A DNA stretch of 64,000 nt, from contig NW_026705004.1 of NCBI RefSeq assembly GCF_029867415.1, positions 101,001 through 165,000 of the forward strand. The letters are read 5' to 3'. Source of the stretch: Vicia villosa (Eukaryota > Streptophyta > Magnoliopsida > Fabales > Fabaceae). The notes below the pieces were generated by a model. The model had not been told where the DNA came from. It searched no databases and saw nothing but the letters and a program-made list of their open reading frames with translations. Shown one piece after another: positions 32,510 to 41,347 of the stretch. Both the position numbers and the translations under genes were made by a program. Within the stretch, counting starts at the first letter, position 1; the number at the start of each line of letters is the position of its first letter.

Positions 32510-33921
32510 GAAGGTGAAGCAGAATGGAAGGCCGAAGAAGAGATCAACAAGCGCACTAACGGAAGTTGCTCTAAGGATGTGACTATTGAAGATGAAATAA
32601 AAAACAACACTGTTTCTGAAGATTACCTGAAAAAGATTGAAGATCTCAAAAAAGATTCCATATCACTAGACTTGGTTCATGAAACAAATGAATTATCAGT
32701 TTATATTGATAGGCGAGACCTTGATGAATTAATTTCTGGTGTTAAATGGATCTCCACATCTATCTTGTCTCTATGGTGCTCGTAAGTATCATATTCTATT
32801 TTTAATCATTTTTTTCTATGTATCATTTATAAATTAACATTTGTTTCAACATTTCAGATATCTACATGGCATTTGTATCATTTAAGAATGTCAGTGAACT
32901 ATTTGGGTTTCTTGATTCAAATAGGACACTAATTTCCACTAGAGATCCTAGTGCTATTAAATCTTACATACAAGATAAGTTGGATGGCGAGTCAAAAAAA
33001 TGTTACTTAGGACCATTGTTAAATAAGTAAGTACATGTTTCCTTCAAGGTTTTGTGATTTTTTTAATGTTATTTTGTAATATTTGAATTTTAATGATTTT
33101 AACACTTTTGTTTTGAAACTACAGCAATCACTGGCAGTTGTATGTTATTTGTCCCCAAGATAATGATATCTTTTGGTTTTGTTCATTAAACACAAAACCC
33201 AAGAAACGTATTAAGAACATACTTGAGGGGTAAGAAACATATAAATCAAGAGACATCATTTATACTTCATTTTTGTATCGTTTAACTTTATATTTATAAG
33301 TTATTTATGCTGCAATTTCTTTTATCAAAGCTGTAACAGGATATCAGTTATTAAGAGGTGTTGAGAATAAGAAGCCTAATTGGAAGATTGTCAAGGTAAT
33401 TGCTTGATATTGTTGATATTATGAGAATGAATTCGTAATATATGCTTCATTATAATTATATTTCAGTATTAATATGCTTTGTATCTTATATGTAGACACA
33501 TGAGCAAAATAATGGATGGGTGTGTGGATATTATGTAATGAAGAACATGTTTGATATTGTTGATACTTCCATTGTTGAAAGATTCGATGAGGTAGTATAA
33601 TTTAAAATATTTTCGTCTTGCATGTATTTATTGAAAAACATGTAAATTATTGTTTTAATATTGTTAATTTATTATATGTTGAACTTGTAGATATTTACAG
33701 ACATGTCACCATATGAAAAAGAGACAATCGACCATATTCGGCAACTTTGGACTCAAGTATTTTTGTAAATGGTTGAAAATCAAAAGGTTGAGGAGAAAAA
33801 TCTACAAGATCAAATGCAAATGGTTGAAGAGGATAAGGACATAGAAATGTTGCCAAAACAAAAGCCACAGAAGAAGAAGAAGAAGAAGAAGAAGAAGAAG
33901 AAGAAGAAAACTTATATATGA
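32510..33921 (+). pseudogene. Ulp1-type (C48) protease part of the CACTA-3 gene
   Basis: Exons at about 32510-32781, 32858-33026, 33125-33229, 33331-33396, 33496-33590 and 33691-33921, all with plausible splice sites. After a charged linker comes a C48 fold: SELFGFLDSN, the histidine motif NHWQLYVICPQ, IFWFCSLNTKPKKRIKNI, then the Gln/Cys motif EQNNGWVCGYYVMKNM. WFCSL in place of the usual Asp motif is common in plant transposon-borne Ulp1 copies. A frameshift lies near 32880 and a TAA at 33767; beyond it the frame stays open into a lysine run encoded by (AAG)n at 33875-33908. It is joined to the TnpA part by a 1.06 kb intron holding the kaurene oxidase exons. Probably inactive now. Confidence 0.7.
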
Positions 33922-33952
33922 AGAAAGTGTTATGACTTAGTTAAAACATAAT

Positions 33953-34246
33953 GGCAAAATACCCTTTTTGGTCCCTTATGTTAACCTCGGGGTTCATTTT
34001 GGTCCTTTAACTTCAAAAAGTGTCATATTGATCCCTTAACTCTTCAAAAGGTGTCATTTTAATCCTTTTTATCACATTAGCGACGAAAAAACTCAAAAAC
34101 CGGTCGCTATATCAGTCGCTAATATGATAAAAAGGACTAAAATGACACCTTTTGAAGAGTTAAGGGACCAATAGGACACTTTTTGAAGTTAAGGGACCAA
34201 AATGAACCCCGAGGTTAACATAAGGGACCAAAAAGGGTATTTTGCC
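33953..34246. mobile_element. Mutator-like MITE with 9 bp target duplication
   Basis: A 294 bp palindrome starting GGCAAAATACCCTTTTTGG and ending in its complement, with arms of more than 120 bp (GGTCCCTTATGTTAACC / GGTTAACATAAGGGACC). It is flanked by AAACATAAT at 33944-33952 and 34247-34255. The 9 bp duplication places it with Mutator-like MITEs. It sits just past the stop of the Ulp1 gene in CACTA-3. Confidence 0.88.
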
Positions 34247-34436
34247 AAACATAATTTTTATGTGTATGATTTTATAGTACTTGAAATATTATGACTGCAC
34301 ATGATTTTGTATACTTTTTGGTTAATATTAAAAATATTTTGACTTAGTTAAAATATGATTTTTATGTGTATGATTTTGTAGTATTTGCAATGTTATGACT
34401 GAAAATGAAATATAACTAAATGGTGTATATGAAATA

Positions 34437-35006
34437 GGGTGTAAATAGATATAATTGTTCATTCATAAATGGCGTATTTACACCCGATTTTTATTAAAAT
34501 AGGGTGTAATTAAGAACATATCTACACCCGATTTTTATTAAAATAGGGTGTAATTAAAACGTAATTAAGCCCAATTACACCCGATTTTTATTAAAATATG
34601 GTGTAATTAAAACGTAATTACGCCCAATTACACCCGATTTTTATTAAAATAGGGTGTAATTAAAACGTAATTACGCCCAATTACACCCGATTTTTATTAA
34701 AACAGGGTGTAATTAAAAACGTAATTACGCCCAATTACACCCGATTTTTATTAAAACAGGGTGTAATTAAAAATGTAATTACGCCCAATTACACCCGATT
34801 TTTGTTAAAATAGGGTGTAACGTAGAACGTATTTACACCCGATATTTTAAAATAGGGAGTAATTACGAACGTATTTACACCAGTTTTAAACGGGTGTAAA
34901 TTTGTTAGACATTTCTCACCCTGTGGATATACACCCGATTTTTATTAAAAATAATGGGTGTAAATTTAATAAAAAACGGGTGTAAATTAACATTTTTGTA
35001 CTAGTG
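34437..35006. repeat. CACTA-3 right subterminal repeat array
   Basis: About a dozen units of roughly 50-55 bp, each built on TTACACCCGATTTTTATTAAAATAGGGTGTAATT, a palindrome in itself. They run to the terminal repeat at 35006. In En/Spm such arrays bind TnpA; inferred here. Confidence 0.8.
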
Positions 35007-36160
35007 CATGTAGGTTAATACTTGTAAATTACATTCACAATATAACATTATTTAAACATTATTTAGCATAATATAAACATTATTTTTAGGAAAGAATAGA
35101 TAATCCCAACAATTCATTACATAAGATAAATAAACAAACACCAAATAGAAGTACAATGATTACATTAATTTCTTATATGACCATAATAAGTAAAATGTCA
35201 GTTTGATTTATTTAGTTATTTGTTATGTTATACATTGTGGAATGATTTCATCTCTTTTCTCTCACTTGTGAGCTTCTACAGAGACTAACATTGTAATCTA
35301 TATCAAACATCATGAAACCAAAACAAACATAAAAACCTAGAAAGAATACTTTCATTTGGAAATCCGTAACAGACACATGGCTTCCATATCAAACACTTGG
35401 TTTTGATAGAAAGAATAATCAACGTCGGTTTCATATCAAACACAACGTGAATGTGGTGCTTTTCTAACTGCAAGGGATTCTATTTTTACACAATTATTAT
35501 CCCTAACTTTCAACAATTAAACTCATAACATCATCACTAATTTTATCAATAAACCCTTACAATGTCAGTAAAATATTGGAGAATCTACCTTGAGATAGAG
35601 ATAATGGAAAGAGATGGAGAACAAGCACGGAGGAGGGCGAACGGAGAGGCGACGGCGGCGGAGGAGGGCGAACGGAGACAGAGACGGCGACGACAGCAAC
35701 GGACGGAGACGGCGATGGCACGGCTAGGGCTCTGTTCGAGTTCGTTTGGAGAAGAAGAAAGAAGGCTTTGTTCGTGAAAAGAGTTTTGAGAAGAAGTGTT
35801 TGGTTGTTTCCTTGTTTAAAAATTTTAATTTTAAATGGGCTACGCCAGCACTTTTAAGTAAAGCGCTTTCATACCCCCCCTTTACCAGCGCTTTTAAAAA
35901 ATCGCTCTCGTACCCCCCCCCCCCTTTACCAGCGCTTTCAAAAAGCGCTCTCGTACCCCCCCCCCCCTTTACCAGCGCTTTTAACAAAGCGCTCTTGTAA
36001 CCCCCTTTAGCAACGCTTTCAAAAAGCGCTCTCGTACCCCCCCTTTACCAGCGCTTTTTTTCCCTTGTTTTTTAGTTTTGTTTTTAGCGCAACCTATAGC
36101 AACGCTTTCCATAAAAGCGCTTTCGTAGATGCGGTGCTAAAAGACAAAATTGGCGTAGTG
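35007..36160 (-). other. CACTA-2 5' end: leader, CpG-rich patch, subterminal repeats
   Basis: The right end of CACTA-2 (its 5' end) resumes after CACTA-3. A GC- and CpG-rich patch at about 35620-35730 (GGCGACGGCGGCGGAGG) lies near the expected transcription start. From 35840 to 36140, AGCGCTTT...AAAGCGC subterminal palindromes are separated by C-runs. The frames at 35562-35777 and 35724-36000 are composed of these sequences and are not genes in my view. Confidence 0.65.
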
Positions 36161-36322
36161 CTTCATAACATCACAAAGATAAGTTATTAGCTTATATGAA
36201 ATCTAGAGTTAGCGGAAACAACAAAAGTGGCATTAGTTTTGAAAAATATAAGAAAGTTATAAAAGTTCATGATCTAAGTGCTCTATGTTCTTTTCACATT
36301 AAATGAGGTCAAAATAAAATCT

Positions 36323-36402
36323 AGGTTTTGTTGGATCTTTTAGTGTTAGCTCTAGGTATTTTTTTCTTTCCGTGTCTAACACTAAAATATCCAACAAAAC
36401 CT
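36323..36402. other. Perfect-looking short hairpin
   Basis: Arms of 27 bp (36323-36349 and 36376-36402) pair with one mismatch around a 26-base loop (AGGTTTTGTTGGAT.TTTTAGTGTTAG). The size fits a small foldback element or a young miRNA-like hairpin. No gene is recognised here. Confidence 0.6.
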
Positions 36403-36632
36403 ATAGTTAACACTAATTATAGTAGTTGAAATGTTGGTGTTTGCGTCACATGATAAAAGAAAACATCATATTCCAAAGCTTAACATTCAATGGTTTTTGA
36501 AAAAATCAGAAAAATAGAATTAATAGTTTTAGAACTATATCTATAAAACAAATACGCAAAATTGTGGCGGTTATTAAAAGGAGATTTAGGAAAACCCCAT
36601 AAATTAAAATAACAAATCACATTATGGATGTA

Positions 36633-37030
36633 TTTGTTTGATGGATTAAATTTATAATTATTAAAATGTTATTCCTAGACATATTATTGTTCAGAATATA
36701 ATTCCCATCATACCGTTTGGCAACCTATTTAGATTCCTAGAAATAATTTAAAAATTTATTTTATTTTTAACTTTAAAATTTTAAAAATAAATATAAGTGT
36801 TAAAATAATATATAAGTGGATAATTATACTTGGTTACTTTTTATTCCTATGGAAATGTAAGATTTCATTTTTTTGATATGGAAATAATTCTTTAAAATTT
36901 TACGAGTACACTATATTCCAAGGAATAAAATGTACCTAGGAATGATTTGTTAAAACTTCAAACAAACATGGAAATATGAGATTCCTAACCTCACATTCCT
37001 GAGAATCTTATTTGAATCCATCAAACAAAC
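36633..37030. mobile_element. MITE-like element
   Basis: A 15 bp terminal inverted repeat (TTTGTTTGATGGATT / AATCCATCAAACAAA) bounds about 398 bp of AT-rich sequence containing further paired motifs (ATTCCTAG / CTAGGAAT). It resembles legume MITEs. No clear target duplication was found. Confidence 0.5.
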
Positions 37031-37363
37031 TAGATTTGAATCTTATGGAGTGTTTAATTGCTTGTAATTTGATGAAAACTAGACTTTTTTATTACTTCCA
37101 TTTTTTCATATAATTCGTTAAATTTTTTTGCACTAAATTTATTTAGATTAAAATTAACATCAAGTCATTAAAATATATAAATAGTAATAATATAAATTTC
37201 GTAAATTTAATATTTTCTATTAAAAAATATCAATATACTAAAAAATTAAGGTTCAAATTTACCCTCACATAATTTAAGACAAGTGAAGGATGAGATTCTT
37301 CTACAAATATTAGTATATTTTTTCTTCTAATTTAGTAAAAAAAAAATACACGGTGTTTCTAAT

Positions 37364-37496
37364 ATATTTTTTTGATATACCGGTTTAGTCCGGTTGGTTC
37401 CATCTCCCTCCCGATTGTAATTGCGAGGGATCGAACCGTGATTCTCACTACCAAGTCCAGCGTCAATCACCACTGAACCAACTAACGATTGATTGC
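37364..37496 (-). mobile_element. tRNA-derived SINE
   Basis: Read on the minus strand it starts TTAGTTGGTTCAGTGG with an A box-like motif, has a B box GGTTCGATCCC, a conserved GGGAGGGAGATGGAACC body and an A-rich tail (rc of atatattttttt). A direct repeat TGTTTCTAAT flanks it (37354-37363 and 37497-37506). This is the structure of a plant SINE moved by LINE machinery. It is not a tRNA gene: it cannot fold as a full tRNA. Confidence 0.82.
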
Positions 37497-37506
37497 TGTT
37501 TCTAAT

Positions 37507-38925
37507 TTTAACTTATGTGTATGTAGCTTATTTTTGCTTCTAATTTAGTCCAAAAATTCACTGTCATGAATGTAACTAATGGTGATGAATTTCTAACTTT
37601 AATAGAGTTAATTAATGATTTAACGCATATGTTTTAATTTGTATTTCTTTAAAAATTAACAACAAAAATCAATTAATGGTATACTTTAAAAAATTAAATT
37701 AAAAAAAATAATATAGTAATATATTGAATATTATATTTTAAATAATATATGCTATCAATATTGAAATACATTGGTATAGTGAAAAAAAATTATTTTGCCT
37801 AAAAAATATTAACTTTGGATAATTTATTTTTGTAAAAAATTGAAAGCCCTGGGGCGAATCCAAAAACAACCCTATAAAAATATTAACTTTGGATAATTTA
37901 TTCCTATAATTTTTTATTAATTTTTAATTGATTTTTAATTTTCTTTTTTTATTTACGTGTACAACCAATGTTTGAAGAAATTGAAAGTTTTAAAAAACTG
38001 AAGACCTTGCACATTAATAATGGGGAGCTTACCACTTAACTAATTTGGTTTTTATGTTTAGTCTTCTCCTCAACAATATATAACACATAGTTAACAATTA
38101 AAACTTAAAGAGATAATAAACATTATTTTGAGAAACAATTAAAAGGTTAATTTATTTAATTCCAAAAATTAAAATTTTATTTATATAATATATTATAATT
38201 AAATTGAAATAAAAAATAAAATAATTATTAAACAAATATTATTTTAGTATTTATTATTTAAAAACTGAAAATAATAAAATAATAATAAACTGAATATATA
38301 AATAAAATTTAGAATAATAATAAAATAATAATAAACTGAATATATTTCTAAAATTATATTTCTAAAAGAATTCATTAATAATAAACTGAATTAATTTATA
38401 AATTTAAACTAAACTAATTAAAACTAACTAAATAAAACTAACTTAATTAAATTGAGTTTAAAAACACATTTTAACGTTATGTTTATAAACCTAACTTAAT
38501 TAACACATTTTAACGTTAAAAAACTAAACAAAACTAAATTAATATTGTTATATTTATTTTTTAACGTTAAAAAACTAAACTAAATTAAAAAAACTAAATT
38601 ATATTAATAAAATAAACTAAATTAAATAAAAAAAATTATATTAATAAAATAAATTAATTAAATAAAAAAAATTAAAAAAACTAAATTATATTAATTTAAT
38701 TAGTTTCAGTTTAATATATTTAATTTCAGTTTAATATATTTAATTTAGTTAATTCTGTTTAATATATTTAGTTTTAGTTTAATATATTTAATTTCAGTTT
38801 TAAACATTTTAGTTTATATTAATTTCAGTTTAATATATTTAATTTATATTAATTTCAATTTATTTTATTATAGTTTATATTTAATTTGAGTTTAACATAA
38901 ATGAAAACTTTTAGATAAACCATAA
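37507..38925. other. AT-rich, low-complexity spacer
   Basis: From 38150 to 38880 the sequence is nearly all A and T with loose repeats of TAAACTAAATTAA and TTTAATTTCAGTTTAATATA. I see no gene or defined element. Confidence 0.4.
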
Positions 38926-39225
38926 GGCTATGTTAGGATACATAAAAAAACGGAGCGGAATGGAACGGAGTGAGATGGAACGAAGCAGAATAAAATAAAT
39001 ATGTCATTCTATTGTCTGGGTACGTCATGATGGAATAGAGTAATTTTGTCATTCTGCCCAAATCGGAGATACAAAAAATGATAGAAAGTGATAAAATAGG
39101 ATGTAATGCATTCCATCCGATACCACTCCATTTCATTTTTTTTAATCAATCTAAACGACAAAACATAATTTTATTACATTTCATTCTGCTCCATTCCACC
39201 ATATTCTATCAATCCAAACATACCC
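38926..39225. mobile_element. MITE-like element with GG(C/G)TATGTT ends
   Basis: 300 bp with imperfect terminal inverted repeats (GGCTATGTTAGGAT at the left, complement of GGGTATGTTTGGAT at the right). Both arms continue with related GGAATGGA/AGCAGAAT motifs. The flanks are TAA and TTA. It resembles common legume MITEs; the superfamily is not certain. Confidence 0.6.
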
Positions 39226-39240
39226 TTAGGAAAAGAAAAC

Positions 39241-39805
39241 TTATTTTTCCATTTTAACATGCTTGGTGGACGACAATAGAACATTCTCGAGCTCCTCTAC
39301 GGTAGCAACCTTATAGCATTTCTGCAGAGTTAGGCCTAGGTTGTCGATAGTAGGATCATAATCAACAGAAGTAGATACAGGTTTCTACATTGACATTTTA
39401 AATAGATTTCTATTAGGAAAAATAATAAAAAAACTTAAATGAAAATTTTCCAAAATAGATTAATAGAATTAAAGAATAAGTCGGACGATCCTCTTGTGAC
39501 GACGGCTCAAATATTTGAAGTTTCGATGTGTGCTGTATTGATAAATAAGGAAAAGTTATTTCTAAAATACATCTCTGATATAGATAAATTTGATATTTAA
39601 TAATACAACAAAAATTAAATCGATAACAAATTACCTCTTGAGACTTAAAATTGCCCCTTATCTTCTTAAGTCCATCTTCATTATCCCTGAAGCCAACAAC
39701 AAATAACCTGCCATACTTTGGTTGAAAGACAACCCAGATTGTCAACTCTTTTTTTAATAATCCATCAAGTTCAAAAGGAAATTCAAGTGGGTTATCTTCA
39801 CCGGC
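39241..39805 (-). pseudogene. Fragment of an unidentified host gene (last exons)
   Basis: Three minus-strand segments with good splice borders read as protein. One exon is 39805-39635 (57 codons: FPFELDGLLKKELTIWVVFQ, GRLFVVGFRDNEDGLKKI). A second starts at 39532 (HTSKLQIFEPSSQEDRP, end unclear). A last exon runs 39384-39241 to TAA (KPVSTSVDYDPTIDNLG, VEELENVLLSSTKH). The LDGLL..ELTIWV pattern is reminiscent of OB folds of replication protein A-like proteins, but I cannot confirm that. Upstream exons are absent or unrecognised. It could be a broken gene or a captured piece. Confidence 0.4.
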
Positions 39806-40039
39806 CTGAATTTATAAGAATTATCTCTTTTTAATCCATATTTTGTATATGAGACAATATATGCATCTGTGTTGAAAAGAACATAAAAGAATCTGAAACA
39901 ATAGCATTGGTATGAGAATCTAAAAAAATATCCTTTTAATATTGTTTACTTGATAATGAAGAGAAAAGATTATGAACAAGTTTAACACAAAAATATCCTC
40001 TTTCTATGCTAACACAAAAATGTTTTCTGAGTTTCTAAC

Positions 40040-40367
40040 CTAAGTGGTTTACTGCATCACTGTTTCAACTTGGGACTAATCAATTCTCACACACACAGCT
40101 CACTCAACCCAATTAATTTAATTAACACACACCCCTTTCTAGCTCTTAACTCTCAATTTTCGGTCTAATCTTAATTACTCGGAATATTTTCAAAATGCTA
40201 AATATTAATTTATTAATATTTCTAATACTAAAAATATTAAATTTTTTGACTAACTATCGCTCCGCTATCCCGAACTAATACCGACTAAATTGTCCCAAAA
40301 CGCGAAAATATCAATAATTATCACAAATGACTAAATTAAGCAAATAATTGTTTTTCCGGGCGTTACA
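40040..40367 (-). mobile_element. Ty3/gypsy LTR fragment
   Basis: On the minus strand it begins TGTAACGCCCGGAAAAACAA at 40367 and continues with TTTTAGTCGGTATTAGTTCG and ATAGCGGAGCGATAG, a start typical of legume Tekay/Del-type gypsy LTRs. The other end is not defined. Next to it at 40368 begins LINE sequence, so one element inserted beside or into the other. Confidence 0.55.
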
Positions 40368-40877
40368 ATGGGTTTTTTTGGAGGATTTTGGGGGGTTGGG
40401 TGTAGATAAAGATGTGGTGGAATGGGATCTTAATCGGGAAGAAGGATTTTTGGTATCTTCTTGTTATGGGGGTATGCGAGCAAGCGTATTTTTTTGGGCC
40501 TTTTGGTAGATTTCATGAGGCGAAGGGGTTGGTTTGGAAATCGGAGGTGCCGTTCAAAATTAAGGCTTTTGGGTGGAGGCTCCTTGCTAATAGGCTTCCA
40601 ACAAAAAATCTTTTGGTGCATAGAGGTATTCCTACCTTTTTGATCATTTAAAGTGCTTTTTTTGTAGTATTGATCTAGAAAATCGAGATCATACTTTTTT
40701 TGTTTGTTCTTTCGTAAAGAATATTTGGAGGGAGATAGCGTTATGGATAAGTAAATCGGGGATAGAGGAGGAAGAGTGCTTGTCAAGTTTTATGGATTGA
40801 CACTCATTTTGTAAATCTAAAAAGGTAGATGTAAAAAAGTTAGATGTGATTTGGTTAGCCACAACTTGGTCCATTTG

Positions 40878-41317
40878 TGTGAGATATTGGATCGAACTCT
40901 AGTATGGCCGAAGGGTAGCTTCTTGGTTCGACAGGGTTAAGCATGAAGTCGAAGGTTGTTCACATGCTTGTGTCGAAGATGCTAGGGTTGTTAGCATGTT
41001 AAATTAGGTTTTAGTGGTTAAACCCTAACTTGTTAAGTTAGCTTGTTTATTAAGTTGGCTTGTGTAATGGGCCTTGTGGAAAAAGCCCATTAGTTAGTAT
41101 GTTAGGTTTTATTATAAATAACATACTAGTCTCTCATCATTGTTAAGCTGCAAATCCTAATTTAGGGTGAGAGAGGTTATTTGTTATTCTTGTAAACTTG
41201 TAATCTTGTTTTATGAGAAAGTGAAAGAATAGCAGTTATAACCAATATTTGTGTTCTTCTTCTTCCCTGTTCTTTACTCTTCCCTGACATTATACTTTGT
41301 TCTTGGCATCGAATTCA
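40878..41317 (+). repeat. 5' LTR of the Tork-like copia element
   Basis: 440 bp, TG...CA. It contains a TATA-like TTATAAATAACATA at about 41111 and TTATGAGAAAG near 41211. It differs from the 3' LTR at 8 positions, including the base before the last six. Confidence 0.92.
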
Positions 41318-41347
41318 CAACAAATTGGTGCGGTGAGCGTGGAGAAG

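Larger units (their letters stand above)
26644..35006 (+). mobile_element. CACTA-3: non-autonomous-type CACTA element nested in CACTA-2
   Basis: 8,363 bp with ends CACTAGTACAAATAAAAC (26644) and the complement CACTAGTACAAAAATG (to 35006). The flanking 3 bp are CGT (26641-26643) and CAT (35007-35009), a 3 bp duplication with one transition at a CpG. Subterminal repeats are palindromes of TTACACCC...GGGTGTAA, one or two at the left end and about a dozen at the right. The only transposon gene is TnpA plus a Ulp1-type protease (30072-33921); no TNP2 was found. It also carries antisense ent-kaurene oxidase exons and a MITE. Confidence 0.88.
19816..36160 (-). mobile_element. CACTA-2: En/Spm-type transposon, with CACTA-3 nested in it
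   Basis: Ends CACTACGCAGTACAAGGG (19816) and the complement of CACTACGCCAATTTTGTC (to 36160), flanked by the 3 bp direct repeat CTT (19813-19815 and 36161-36163). The subterminal repeats are AGCGCTTTT...AAAAGCGCTCTCGTAG palindromes at both ends (19868-20155 and 35840-36140). Genes lie on the minus strand: TNP2 (25958 to 23589), then TnpA-Ulp1 (23623 to about 20940). Without the nested CACTA-3 (26644-35006) it is about 8 kb long. CACTA-4 at 59041 is a short relative with the same ends and repeats. Confidence 0.9.

Noticed and set aside
34437..35006. Regular repeats with palindromes that could suggest a CRISPR-like array
   Set aside because: The units abut the CACTA-3 terminal repeat, have no unique spacers, and the window is plant nuclear DNA.
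35562..36000. Arg/Glu-rich frame and Ser/Pro/Leu-rich frames
   Set aside because: They arise from the CpG-rich leader and the AGCGCTTT subterminal repeats of CACTA-2.
37371..37492. A tRNA gene on the minus strand (GGTTCGATCCC box)
   Set aside because: No complete cloverleaf; A-rich tail and flanking target duplication show a SINE.
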